From the NCBI RefSeq assembly GCF_000308795.1, contig NZ_BAGK01000011.1, positions 1 to 52,000 on the forward strand: 52,000 nucleotides of DNA, read 5' to 3'. Shown one piece after another: positions 11,536 through 19,808 of the stretch. Origin of the DNA: Nocardia thailandica NBRC 100428. GTDB lineage: Bacteria > Actinomycetota > Actinomycetes > Mycobacteriales > Mycobacteriaceae. The stretch's first letter is position 1. Each line of letters begins with the position of its first letter. Both the position numbers and the translations under genes were made by a program. The notes below the pieces were generated by a model. That model was not told where the DNA came from. It saw nothing but the letters and a program-made list of their open reading frames with translations, and did no database searches.

Positions 11536-13453
11536 CGAGATGTTGGTAGCGGAACACGAGCAGAGCGGAGCCGAACCACTACGCGCGGACGCCGAATCCG
11601 CGCGTAGTGGCGCGCGTTTCGCCCTGCGGTCCCGCGCCACCTTCGTCGGTGGGGTGGTCCTCACCGCGGTGCTGTTCGCGGTCGGCGCCTGGAACCGGCG
11701 CTGGATCGCCGACGACGGCCTCATCGTGCTGCGCACCGTCCGCAATCTGCTGGCGGGCAACGGCCCGGTCTTCAACTACGACGAACGCGTCGAGGCCAAC
11801 ACCTCGACCGCGTGGACCTACCTGGTCTGGTTCTTCAGCTGGCTGACCCAGGCGCGGCTCGAGTACGTCGTGCTCGGCGTCGCGCTGACGGTCTCCGTGC
11901 TGGCGATCGTGTTCGCCATGCTCGGCGCCTCGCGCCTGTGGGGCGGCACCGCGACCCAGGTGCTGCTGCCCGCGGGTGTCCTCGTCTACATCGCCCTGCC
12001 GCCCGCCCGCGACTACGCCACCTCCGGTCTGGAGAGCGGGCTGGTCATCTGCTGGGTCGGCCTGCTGTGGTGGGTGCTGATCCGCTGGAGCCAGGCCCGG
12101 GTGGTGCGGGTGTCGATGCTGTTCGGCCTCGTGTTCCTGGCCGGCCTCGCCCCGCTGATCCGGCCCGAGGCCACGCTGATCGGCGTGCTCGCCCTCGGCA
12201 TGATCTTCCTCGCGCCGATGCCCGAATTCCGCTACGGCCCGGTCGCGTTGCGCGCGCTGATCGTGGCGGTCGCCGGCGTGGTTCCGGTGGCCTACCAGGT
12301 CTGGCGGATGGGCTACTACGGTCTGCCCTATCCGAACACCGCGGTCGCCAAGGACGCGGGCGGCGCCAAGTGGGGTCAGGGCTTCAAATACTTCTGGGAC
12401 CTCGTCGGCCCCTACTACCTGTGGATCCCGATGCTCGTGCTGCTGGTGGCCGGGCTGGTCGCCGCGCACAACGCGCACGTGACGGTGAACCTGCGCGGGT
12501 TGACGCTCACGGGTGTGCGCGGCTGGCTGCGTTCGCCGTCGGCGGTGGTGACCCTCATGCTCGGCAGCGGCGTGCTGCTCACCGTCTACGCCCTGCGCGT
12601 CGGCGGCGACTTCATGCACGGCCGCATGCTGCTGACCCAGGTGTTCCTGCTCCTGCTCCCGGTCGCGGTGCTGCCGGTGCGCTGGCCGCAAGGCGGCTTC
12701 CGCGGCTCGGACTGGCCGTTCGCGGTGGTCGTCGCCGCGCTGCTCGGGATCGCAGGCTGGTCGCTGTTCGCGGCGAGCACGACCGCGATCAAGACCGGCA
12801 CCAAGATCAGTTCCTCCGGCATCGTCGACGAGCGCGTGTACTACGTGCTCAACACCGGCCACGATCACCCGATCCGCGCCGAGGACTACCTCGACTACCC
12901 GCGCATGCGGGCCATGGTGCGCGACATCCAGGCAACCCCCGACGGCGCGCTGCTGATCAACTCGCCGTCGTTCATGTTCTGGTACCTGGACCCGCCGCCG
13001 CAGCCGATCCCCGAGGACGGCGCCGGGCACACGGTGTACTTCCTGAACCTGGGCATGACGAGCATGAACGTCCCGCTGGACGTGCGCGTGGTCGACCCGA
13101 TGGGCCTGGCCTACCCGCTGGCCGCGCACACCGACCGGCTCAGCGACGGCCGCATCGGGCACGACAAGAGCCTGTACCCGGACTGGGTGGTCGTGGATTC
13201 CGGGATGGTCGATCAACACCCCTGGATGCCGCCGTTCATGGACGAGAAATGGGTCACCCAGGCCCGGACCGCGATGTCCTGCCCGGAAACCCAGGCCCTG
13301 CTGATATCGACTCGTGATCCGCTGACCTTCGACCGCTTCCGGCACAACCTCCGCAACGCGCTCAGCTTCGCGAAATACCGCATCGACCGGGTGCCGAAGT
13401 ACGAGATCCAGCGGTGTGGTCTGGTCGATCCCTTCCCCGAACCGCCGCGCTGA
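11513..13453 (+). CDS. aftB: Terminal beta-(1->2) arabinofuranosyltransferase AftB
   Basis: 646 aa from GTG 11513, which has GGAG 7 nt upstream inside ubiA and overlaps ubiA by 23 bp; ATG 11540 (MLVAEHEQ) is an alternative. AftB uses decaprenyl-phosphoryl-arabinose outside the membrane to add the terminal beta-1,2 Araf residues to which mycolates attach. RRWIADDGLIVLRTVRNLLAGNGPVFNYDERVE contains the GT-C Asp-Asp motif in the first periplasmic loop. About ten transmembrane segments fill residues 40-440, and a soluble C-terminal domain (about 440-646) follows. It is the last gene of the glf operon; the order matches Rv3805c upstream of the fbp genes. Confidence 0.96.
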   Translation: MSLSISPDEMLVAEHEQSGAEPLRADAESARSGARFALRSRATFVGGVVLTAVLFAVGAWNRRWIADDGLIVLRTVRNLLAGNGPVFNYDERVEANTSTAWTYLVWFFSWLTQARLEYVVLGVALTVSVLAIVFAMLGASRLWGGTATQVLLPAGVLVYIALPPARDYATSGLESGLVICWVGLLWWVLIRWSQARVVRVSMLFGLVFLAGLAPLIRPEATLIGVLALGMIFLAPMPEFRYGPVALRALIVAVAGVVPVAYQVWRMGYYGLPYPNTAVAKDAGGAKWGQGFKYFWDLVGPYYLWIPMLVLLVAGLVAAHNAHVTVNLRGLTLTGVRGWLRSPSAVVTLMLGSGVLLTVYALRVGGDFMHGRMLLTQVFLLLLPVAVLPVRWPQGGFRGSDWPFAVVVAALLGIAGWSLFAASTTAIKTGTKISSSGIVDERVYYVLNTGHDHPIRAEDYLDYPRMRAMVRDIQATPDGALLINSPSFMFWYLDPPPQPIPEDGAGHTVYFLNLGMTSMNVPLDVRVVDPMGLAYPLAAHTDRLSDGRIGHDKSLYPDWVVVDSGMVDQHPWMPPFMDEKWVTQARTAMSCPETQALLISTRDPLTFDRFRHNLRNALSFAKYRIDRVPKYEIQRCGLVDPFPEPPR

Positions 13454-13479
13454 GGCTAATCTCATCTCGTCACATCGTC

Positions 13480-13498
13480 CCCACGGTTTCACCGTGGG
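13480..13498 (+). terminator. Hairpin after aftB
   Basis: A 7-bp stem CCCACGG/CCGTGGG with loop TTTCA lies 27 bp after the aftB stop. There is no T-run, so it may be a weak terminator or processing hairpin. Confidence 0.4.
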
Positions 13499-13560
13499 CT
13501 CAGGTGTCACGCCGGGGTGGTCGGGGGCGCGGAGTGGTGTAGGTCGCCTAATCACTTTTT

Positions 13561-13578
13561 GGTAACGTCCCGGTATCG
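13561..13578 (+). promoter_or_regulatory. Direct repeat GGTAACG-N4-GGTATCG upstream of first mycolyltransferase
   Basis: Two 7-mers with 6 of 7 bases equal are spaced at an 11-bp period, one helical turn, about 120 bp before the ATG. This resembles a response-regulator box; MtrA binds loose direct repeats of this kind and is reported to control fbpB in M. tuberculosis. The regulator is inferred only. Confidence 0.3.
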
Positions 13579-13696
13579 ATGTCGCGATATGGTCCACAGC
13601 AACGTCCCGTCGGCGCACCGGTGCCGGGAGCTCGTCGGCGGTCATTTACGAACAGCGGTCCCGCGCGGGCCGCATGAGGAAAGGCCCGAGAAGAGA

Positions 13697-14773
13697 ATGC
13701 GTGGCGGACGTCTGAGAACCAAAACCGTCGGATCGTGGCTCAAACGGTCGGTGATGGTCTCACTGGCAGTGGCACTGCCGCTGGGTGCCTCCGTGGCGGG
13801 TCCGATCGCGGCCCCCGCCTCGGCTGCCTTCAACCCCGACGGCTTCGACTTCTGGGTCGACTCCGAGATGGGCCCGATCAAGAACCGGATCTTCCGCGCG
13901 GCCGACGGCAACACCGCCCGCGTGGTCTACGCGCTCGACGGTATGCGCGCCCGCGACGACCTCAACGGCTGGGAGATCGACACCGAGGTCGCCCGCTCGC
14001 TGACCGCGGCCAACATCAACGTGGTCATGCCGGTCGGCGGCCAGTCCAGCTTCTACGCCGACTGGAACGCACCCTCGAACTTCTTCGGCCTCGACGCGGG
14101 CTCGGGCGGCAGCTCGACCGGCTCGGCGGCCACCGGCTCCGCGATGACGGGTTCCTCGATCGCCCCCGCGCAGGTGGCGGGCAAGAAGAACACCTACAAG
14201 TGGGAAACCTTCATCACCCGGGACCTGCGCAACGCGCTGAGCAGCCGGCTCGGCTTCAGCCCGAACCGCAACGGCGTGTTCGGCCTGTCCATGGGCGGGT
14301 CGGCCGCGCTGACCCTGGCCGCCTACAACCCGGACCAGTTCTCGTTCGCCGGCTCGTTCTCCGGCTACCTGAACATCTCCGCGCCCGGCATGCGTGAGGC
14401 CATGCGCGTGGCGATGATCTCCGCGGGCGGCTTCAACATCGACGCGATGGCGCCGCCGTGGGGCCCGCAGTGGCTGCGCATGGACCCGTTCGTGTTCGCG
14501 CCGCGCCTGGTCGCCAACAACACCCGCCTGTGGATCTCCGCCGCCAGCGGCATCCCGGGCGCGGGCGACATCTCCAACCCGATGGAGATCGTCCAGGGCG
14601 TGCCGCTCGAGGTGCTCGCGATGGCCAACAGCCGCGCGTTCCAGGTGCGCATGCTGACCCTGGGCGGCGGCAACGCCACCTTCGACTTCCCGCTGACCGG
14701 CGTGCACAACTGGCGCAACTGGCAGGACGAGGTCAACCGCATGATCCCGGATCTCTCGGCGAATATCGGATAG
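13697..14773 (+). CDS. Antigen 85-type mycolyltransferase (paralogue 1)
   Basis: 358 aa from ATG 13697. A signal peptide ends at APASA-AF (about residue 43), so the mature enzyme is secreted to the cell envelope. It transfers mycolyl groups between trehalose monomycolate and arabinan or trehalose. ALDGMRARDDLNGWEIDT, MPVGGQSSFYADWN and TYKWETFITRDL are Ag85 blocks. GLSMGGSAALTLAAYNPDQF carries nucleophile Ser198; the late acid and TGVHNWRNW His complete the triad. An inserted Gly/Ser/Thr-rich segment (about residues 133-160) sits between WNAPSNFFG and the TYKWETF block, where Ag85 normally has a short Cys loop. The first of four tandem paralogues, followed by two strong hairpins. Confidence 0.95.
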   Translation: MRGGRLRTKTVGSWLKRSVMVSLAVALPLGASVAGPIAAPASAAFNPDGFDFWVDSEMGPIKNRIFRAADGNTARVVYALDGMRARDDLNGWEIDTEVARSLTAANINVVMPVGGQSSFYADWNAPSNFFGLDAGSGGSSTGSAATGSAMTGSSIAPAQVAGKKNTYKWETFITRDLRNALSSRLGFSPNRNGVFGLSMGGSAALTLAAYNPDQFSFAGSFSGYLNISAPGMREAMRVAMISAGGFNIDAMAPPWGPQWLRMDPFVFAPRLVANNTRLWISAASGIPGAGDISNPMEIVQGVPLEVLAMANSRAFQVRMLTLGGGNATFDFPLTGVHNWRNWQDEVNRMIPDLSANIG

Positions 14774-14788
14774 CGGCTGGCGCCGCGG

Positions 14789-14876
14789 GGTTTCGGCCTC
14801 GTGACCTCGCCGCCGAGGACCGATACTTCGCCTTCGGCGTTACGTATCGGTCCTCGGCGGCGAGGCGGCCGAAACC
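14789..14876. repeat. Long inverted repeat / hairpin behind paralogue 1
   Basis: The arms 14806-14826 and 14844-14864 are perfectly complementary over 21 bp, and outer arms GGTTTCGGCC (14789-14798) and GGCCGAAACC (14867-14876) extend the structure. The loop holds a small CGCC/GGCG stem. It is probably a transcription-blocking or mRNA 3'-end stabilising hairpin, but is unusually long. Confidence 0.7.
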
Positions 14877-14901
14877 GTGGTGGTTGCCTTATCGGCTCTC
14901 T

Positions 14902-14938
14902 CCCTGCCCGACGCATTCTGTGTCGGGCGGGGTTTTTT
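14902..14938 (+). terminator. Rho-independent terminator
   Basis: A GCCCGAC.../GTCGGGC stem is followed directly by GGGGTTTTTTTG. The seven-T run is the clearest intrinsic terminator of the window. Confidence 0.85.
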
Positions 14939-15075
14939 TGTTATGCGGAATTCTCGGGTTGGTCACGGTCGGTGTGTCGGGTGGGGTTCGCGGGGCTCCG
15001 GTGGGCAGGATTCAAGCCCCGGAGTTGTGCGCGGGATCACTTTCCAGCAACATGTAGGCATTCGTTGCCGATTGA

Positions 15076-15104
15076 TTCACAGTGAGCATGTGCCGAGGTA
15101 GCTT
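15076..15104 (+). promoter_or_regulatory. Candidate promoter of mycolyltransferase paralogue 2
   Basis: TTCACA (15076-15081), 17 bp, TAGCTT (15099-15104). It would start a leader of about 95 nt before ATG 15207. In the 433 bp between the two genes nothing else was seen apart from the hairpins at 14789-14938. Confidence 0.35.
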
Positions 15105-15206
15105 TGTCCGGCTTGTCCGGAACTGAGCCATCCGGTGCCCGATGAGGGGCCAGAGGCGTTTGCCCGGGGTTCGCCTCGGCTGGTCCGTGGAGAAAGGTCG
15201 AGTCGA

Positions 15207-16229
15207 ATGCGAACACCGCGCTGGATGCGGCGATGGGCCGCTGGCGTATCTCTTGCTCTGCTGGTTCCCCTGGGGACGGTCGCGGTCGGTGAGCCCGCCA
15301 CCGCCTCCGCCGCTTTCAACCCCGCCGCGATCGAGATCTTCGTCGATTCCGGAATGGGACCGATCAAGGTTCGAATCCTGCGCGCGCACAACGGCAACAC
15401 GAATCGGGTGGTCTACGCCCTCGACGGTATGCGCGCACCGGAAACGCTCAGCGGCTGGGAGGTCGACACCGACATTCCCAACGCGATGGCCGCGGCCGAC
15501 ATCAATGTCGTGATTCCGGTCGGCGGAATGTCGAGCTTCTACGCCGACTGGAACGCGCCGAGTTCGTTCTTCGGCGTCCCGGCGGGCTCCACCGGCGCCT
15601 CGGGCTCGGGCGCCGCCAACGCCTTCGCGGCGGGCCCGGGCAAGAGCTACCGCTACCAGTGGGAGACCTTCCTGACCCAGGACCTGCCCAACCGCCTCGC
15701 CGGGGAGTTCGGCTTCAGCCGCAACCGCAACGGCGTCTTCGGCCTGTCCATGGGCGGCTCGGCGGCCCTGACGCTCGCCGCCTACCACCCGGACCAGTTC
15801 TCCTACGCCGGCGCGTTCTCGGGCTACCTGAACATCTCCGCGCCCGGCATGCGCGAGGCCATCCGCCTCGCCATGGTCGACGCGGGCGGCTACAACGTCG
15901 ACTCCATGGCGCCGCCGTGGGGCCCGCAGTGGCTGCGCATGGACCCGTTCGTGTTCGCGCCCAACCTCGTCGGCAACAACACCCGGCTCTGGGTGGCGGC
16001 GGCCTCCGGCCTGCCGACCGATCAGGACCCGCCGAGCATCAACACCGTCAACGGCATGGCGCTGGAGGCCCTCGCCCTCGCCAACACCCGGGCATTCCAG
16101 GTCCGCATGGCCACCCTGGGCGCGAGCAACGTGACCTATTCGTTCCCGGCCTACGGCATCCACGCCTGGAACACCTGGGCGGCGGAGGCATTGCGAATGC
16201 TTCCCGACTTGTCGGCGAATATCGGCTGA
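15207..16229 (+). CDS. Antigen 85-type mycolyltransferase (paralogue 2)
   Basis: 340 aa from ATG 15207, with GAGAAAGG 9 nt upstream. A signal peptide ends near ATASA-AF (about residue 36). It is closest to paralogue 1: both share the mature start AFNP, DSGMGPIK/DSEMGPIK, NISAPGMREA, MAPPWGPQWLRMDPFVFAP and the ending LPDLSANIG. Nucleophile Ser181 lies in GLSMGGSAALTLAAYHPDQF; the His is in YGIHAWNTW. PVGGMSSFYADWNAPSS replaces the usual PVGGQSS, so a Gln in the mycolate/trehalose pocket has become Met. Again a Gly/Ala/Ser insert (about residues 128-148) precedes YQWETFLTQDL. Recent tandem duplication with paralogue 1 is likely. Confidence 0.95.
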   Translation: MRTPRWMRRWAAGVSLALLVPLGTVAVGEPATASAAFNPAAIEIFVDSGMGPIKVRILRAHNGNTNRVVYALDGMRAPETLSGWEVDTDIPNAMAAADINVVIPVGGMSSFYADWNAPSSFFGVPAGSTGASGSGAANAFAAGPGKSYRYQWETFLTQDLPNRLAGEFGFSRNRNGVFGLSMGGSAALTLAAYHPDQFSYAGAFSGYLNISAPGMREAIRLAMVDAGGYNVDSMAPPWGPQWLRMDPFVFAPNLVGNNTRLWVAAASGLPTDQDPPSINTVNGMALEALALANTRAFQVRMATLGASNVTYSFPAYGIHAWNTWAAEALRMLPDLSANIG

Positions 16230-16253
16230 ATCTCCGGCGTACGCCCTGTGACC

Positions 16254-16295
16254 TGCGGCTCGGTGCCACTTCGGCACCGGGCCGCTTTCGTTTTT
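16254..16295 (+). terminator. Terminator after paralogue 2
   Basis: GGTGCC/GGCACC with outer GCGGC/GCCGC arms, followed by TTTCGTTTTT. It lies 25 bp after the stop codon. Confidence 0.75.
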
Positions 16296-16367
16296 CCGGC
16301 GCCGCATTCGCAGTCCGCACACACCGAACCCGCAGTTCACCGCACATCGAGTTGCGTTGGCCTTGCC

Positions 16368-16373
16368 TAGAAT
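16368..16373 (+). promoter_or_regulatory. Candidate -10 box TAGAAT before paralogue 3
   Basis: TAGAAT lies 138 bp before ATG 16512 with no convincing -35. A dyad ACGGCCGG...CCGGCCGT (16435-16461) follows it in the leader and may be a 5'-UTR hairpin. Confidence 0.3.
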
Positions 16374-16511
16374 TCGGCGGTCGAATATCCTCCAGCGAGC
16401 GAAAGTGTGACCAGATCGTTGTTTCCTCATCACAACGGCCGGACTGTCGGGATCCGGCCGTGATGTGCTGGGTCGACCGCGTGCCACAACAGCAGAAAGT
16501 GAGCGGAATTC

Positions 16512-17552
16512 ATGCGTTTCGGCAAGGCCGTCGCGCCGGGTGCCCATCCGGGCGGGTCTCGGGTAGCGGGCACACCTCGTGGGTGGCGTCATCGAATTCT
16601 GGCTGTCGGCGCGGCGGCACTCGCGCTGCCGATCGCCGCGGGCGTGGCGGCCCCGACCGCACTCGCCGCCCCGTCGGTGCAGGCCCCCGCCCTACGCGCC
16701 CCCGCGGGCGGCTTCGAGGAGCTCATGGTGCCCTCGAAGATGGGTCCCGTGAAGGTGCAGGTGCAGTGGGCGGCCCGCGGCGGCACCTCCGCGCTCTACC
16801 TCCTCGACGGCCTGCGCGCCCGCGACGACAAGAACGCCTGGTCCTTCGAGACCAACGCGCTCCAGCAGTTCGCCAACGACGACGTCACCCTGGTGATGCC
16901 GGTCGGCGGCCAGTCCAGCTGGTACGCCGACTGGGTCAGCCCGTCGAACACCAACGGCCAGAAGACCACCTACAAGTGGGAAACCTTCCTGACCGAGGAA
17001 CTGCCGAACTTCCTTGCCGGATACGGCGTTTCCAAGACCAACAACGCGGTCCTCGGCCTGTCGATGTCGGGCCCGGCCGCGCTGCGTCTCGCCGCGCTGC
17101 ACCGCGACCAGTTCAAGCACGCCTCCTCGCTCTCGGGCCCGCTGAACTGGGGCGCCCCGGGCATGCGTGAGGCCATCCGCGTCATGATGCTCGACGCGGG
17201 CCGCTTCAACGTCGACTCCATGGCCGCGCCGTGGAGCCCGGCCTGGAGCCGCATGGACCCGATGACCTTCGCCCCGCAGCTGCGCGGCCTGCCGCTGTTC
17301 ATCTCGTCGGCGTCCGGCCTGCCCGGCCAGTTCGACAACCCGAACTCGGCGGTCGGTGTCTACAACACCGCCAACGCCGTCGGCATCGAGGTCATCTCGA
17401 TGATCTCCACCCGGTCGTTCCAGGGTCGCCTGAACGAGCTGGGCATCCCCGCCGTGTACGACTTCCCGAACGTGGGCACCCACTCCTGGAAGTACTGGGA
17501 GGCCGAGCTCTTCAAGGCCCGCCCGCACATCATCGCGGCGCTGGGAGCTTGA
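16512..17552 (+). CDS. Antigen 85-type mycolyltransferase (paralogue 3)
   Basis: 346 aa from ATG 16512 with a GAGCGGAA stretch upstream. The signal peptide ends near ALAAP (about residue 54), longer than in the other paralogues. LYLLDGLRARDDKNAWSFET, MPVGGQSSWYADWVSPS and TYKWETFLTEELP are closest to mycobacterial Ag85. The Gly-rich insert of paralogues 1 and 2 is absent. Nucleophile Ser184 is in GLSMSGPAALRLAALH, so the second Gly of the elbow is Ser, and a Pro follows; His is in VGTHSWKYW. It ends FKARPHIIAALGA. It has its own terminator, so it is probably a separate transcription unit. Confidence 0.95.
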   Translation: MRFGKAVAPGAHPGGSRVAGTPRGWRHRILAVGAAALALPIAAGVAAPTALAAPSVQAPALRAPAGGFEELMVPSKMGPVKVQVQWAARGGTSALYLLDGLRARDDKNAWSFETNALQQFANDDVTLVMPVGGQSSWYADWVSPSNTNGQKTTYKWETFLTEELPNFLAGYGVSKTNNAVLGLSMSGPAALRLAALHRDQFKHASSLSGPLNWGAPGMREAIRVMMLDAGRFNVDSMAAPWSPAWSRMDPMTFAPQLRGLPLFISSASGLPGQFDNPNSAVGVYNTANAVGIEVISMISTRSFQGRLNELGIPAVYDFPNVGTHSWKYWEAELFKARPHIIAALGA

Positions 17553-17559
17553 GTTCTCT

Positions 17560-17601
17560 GAGCGCTGGCGCGCTCGAGTCGCGGCCCTGAGGGCCTGACG
17601 A
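17560..17601 (+). repeat. Terminator-associated repeat element, copy 1
   Basis: An approximately 42-bp element: GAGCGC, GGCGCGC, GAGTCGCGGCCCTG, GGGCC, GACGAAA. It recurs almost unchanged at 31470-31511 behind accD4, again running into a terminator. It includes a small GGCCCTGAGGGCC palindrome. Confidence 0.6.
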
Positions 17602-17654
17602 AAAGCGGGGCTGGACTTGTGCCTTCGGCACGTTGTCCAGCCCCGCTTTTCGTC
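17597..17654. terminator. Strong bidirectional-type terminator after paralogue 3
   Basis: The arms GACGAAAAGCGGGGCTGGAC and its complement (ending 17654) enclose TTGTGCCTTCGGCACGTT, itself a small TTCG-capped hairpin. The right arm ends in GCTTTTCGTC, giving a T-tract. Confidence 0.8.
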
Positions 17655-17877
17655 GGACCGGCCGCGACCGCCGCTGCGGCGGGGCCTCCTCGAGGTCGGC
17701 CTGGTGTGGCGGAGCGTCCTCGCGCGGACGTCTTGTCGGCCGGATTCTCCGGGCACGGCGTCATGTCGACCGGGATTCTCCGTGCCCCGGCGGGTGTGTC
17801 TCCCCGGAATCGGTGCTGGTCTGCGGTACAACCGAGCGATGGCAGGTCCGCGCAGGGGGCGGCGAAGGGGGTGCTCG

Positions 17878-19695
17878 GTGGTGACTCGGCATGTCCGCAG
17901 GCCGCGGCGGGTCATCGGGATGGCGGCGCTGAGCGCGGCGATGCTGATGCCGCTCACGGTCGCTCCGCCCGCCGCGACGGCGCAGCCCGGCGGCTCCTAC
18001 ATCGAACGGGTCGACTGGCTCACCGATCGCCGGGTGGCGCTGTGGGTGCACTCGGCGGCGATGAACACCCCCATCCAGGTGCAGATGCTGCTGGCGCGGG
18101 ACTGGAACCTGAAGCCCGACGCGAAGTTCCCGATGATGCTGATGCTCGACGGGCTGCGCGCGCAGGACGACGAGAACGGCTGGACCAAGGACGCGGGCGC
18201 GCAGGGCTTCTACGCCGACAAGAACGTCAACGTGGTGCTGCCGGTCGGCGGCCAGTCCAGCTGGTACACCGACTGGATCGCCCCGGACAACGGCCACAAC
18301 TACCAGTGGGAGACGTTCCTGACCCAGGAACTGCCCCCGCTGCTCGAACGCGACTGGCGCACGACCCAGGTGCGCGCGGTGACCGGCCTGTCGATGGGCG
18401 GCACCGCCGCGATGAACCTGGCGGCTCGCAACCCCGATTTCGTGAAGTACGTGGCCTCCTTCTCGGGCCTGCTGACGACGACGACGCTCGGCATGCCCCA
18501 GGCCATCCAGTTCGCCAACCGGGACGCGGGCGGCTTCGACGCGGGCGCCATGTGGGGCCCGCCCGGCAGCCCGGAGTGGGCGGCCCACGACCCGTATCTG
18601 CTGGCCGACAAGCTGCGCGGGATCAGCGTCTACGTCTCGTCGGGCAGCGGCCTGGCCGGCACCCACGACCAGCCCGGACCGCTGCCGCTGACCAGCGACA
18701 ACTGGGCGGGCACCGGACTCGAGATCCTCTCGCGCCTCTCGACGCAGAACTTCGTGGCGAAGCTGGGCAAGCTCAACATCCCGGTGCAGGCCAACTATCG
18801 CCCTGCGGGCACCCACACCTGGCCGTACTGGGACTTCGAGATGCGGCAGGCGTGGCCGCAGGCGGCGGGCGCGGTCGGCGTCGACCCGGCGGGCGCGGCC
18901 TGCGCGGTGGGCGGGGCGATCGCGCCGGTGGCCCAGGGCTGGATCGGCAACTGCGTGACCCCGGAGTACCCGGCGGGAACCGGGGTGGCGCAGGACTTCG
19001 TGAACGGCCGGGTGTTCTACTCCGCCGCGACCGGCGCGCACCCGGTGGCGGGCCGGATCGGCGGCGCCTACGAGGGCGCGGGCGGACCGTCGTCCCCGCT
19101 CGGGTTGCCGACCGAGGACGAACGCGGCCTGCCCGACGGGCGCGGCCGGATGCAGAGCTTCGAGGGCGGCGCGGTGTACTGGACCCCGGAGACCGGGGCG
19201 CAGCTGGTGCGCGGCGCGCTGCTCGAGGAGTGGGGCAGACAGGGATTCGAGCGCGGCCCGGCGGGCTACCCGGTCTCGGCCGAGGTGCGGACGCCGCAGC
19301 GCGAGGGGTTCGTGCAGACCTTCGAGCACGGCCCGATGTTCTACAGCCAGGCCTCCGGCGCGCATCGCGTGCAGGGCTTCATCCTCGACAAGTACCGCGA
19401 GCTCGGCTTCGAGAACAGCCCGCTCGGCTTCCCGGTGGCCGAGGAGCAGCCGCTGAAGGATCTCGGCCGCTACAGCCGGTTCGAGGGCGGCAACATCTAT
19501 TGGAGCCCGCTGTCGGGCGCCTGGGCGGTCCGCAACGGCGCGATCGCCGAGGCGTGGGGCGCGCAGGGCTTCGAGAACGGCAGGCTCGGCTTCCCGGTCA
19601 GCGACGAGTTCGCCGTACCCGGCGGGTTCCAGCAGAATTTCCAGACCGGGTTCATCGTGGTGAAAGACGGCAAACCCGAAGTTCACGGGGTGTGA
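17878..19695 (+). CDS. Antigen 85-type mycolyltransferase with four C-terminal LGFP repeats (paralogue 4)
   Basis: 605 aa from GTG 17878, chosen for AAGGGGG about 7 nt upstream; GTG 17881 and ATG 17839 are alternatives. A signal peptide ends near PAATAQP. The mycolyltransferase domain covers about 37-325: LMLDGLRAQDDENGW, LPVGGQSSWYTDWI, YQWETFLTQEL, nucleophile Ser172 in GLSMGGTAAMNLAA, and His in AGTHTWPYW. Residues about 360-605 hold four LGFP units (SPLGLP, GPAGYP, SPLGFP, GRLGFP), each about 50 residues with an F-x-x-G-x-x-Y/F-W/Y-S/T core. LGFP fusions of this kind occur in the Corynebacterium PS1/Cmt1 and Nocardia enzymes and tie the enzyme to the wall. Mycobacterial Ag85 lacks them. 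Confidence 0.95.
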   Translation: MVTRHVRRPRRVIGMAALSAAMLMPLTVAPPAATAQPGGSYIERVDWLTDRRVALWVHSAAMNTPIQVQMLLARDWNLKPDAKFPMMLMLDGLRAQDDENGWTKDAGAQGFYADKNVNVVLPVGGQSSWYTDWIAPDNGHNYQWETFLTQELPPLLERDWRTTQVRAVTGLSMGGTAAMNLAARNPDFVKYVASFSGLLTTTTLGMPQAIQFANRDAGGFDAGAMWGPPGSPEWAAHDPYLLADKLRGISVYVSSGSGLAGTHDQPGPLPLTSDNWAGTGLEILSRLSTQNFVAKLGKLNIPVQANYRPAGTHTWPYWDFEMRQAWPQAAGAVGVDPAGAACAVGGAIAPVAQGWIGNCVTPEYPAGTGVAQDFVNGRVFYSAATGAHPVAGRIGGAYEGAGGPSSPLGLPTEDERGLPDGRGRMQSFEGGAVYWTPETGAQLVRGALLEEWGRQGFERGPAGYPVSAEVRTPQREGFVQTFEHGPMFYSQASGAHRVQGFILDKYRELGFENSPLGFPVAEEQPLKDLGRYSRFEGGNIYWSPLSGAWAVRNGAIAEAWGAQGFENGRLGFPVSDEFAVPGGFQQNFQTGFIVVKDGKPEVHGV

Positions 19696-19808
19696 GGACG
19701 GACTGAGAACTTCGTGAGCATCGCCGTGCGGCGCCCGGATCGCCGGGTTGTGCCGCTAGCCTGGTCAGCGACCGCGTCCCTGACCAGTTGATCGAGGATA
19801 GAGACTTC

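Noticed and set aside
17617..17877. Longer start of the LGFP mycolyltransferase
   Set aside because: The upstream reading goes through a strong terminator and has no signal-peptide pattern.
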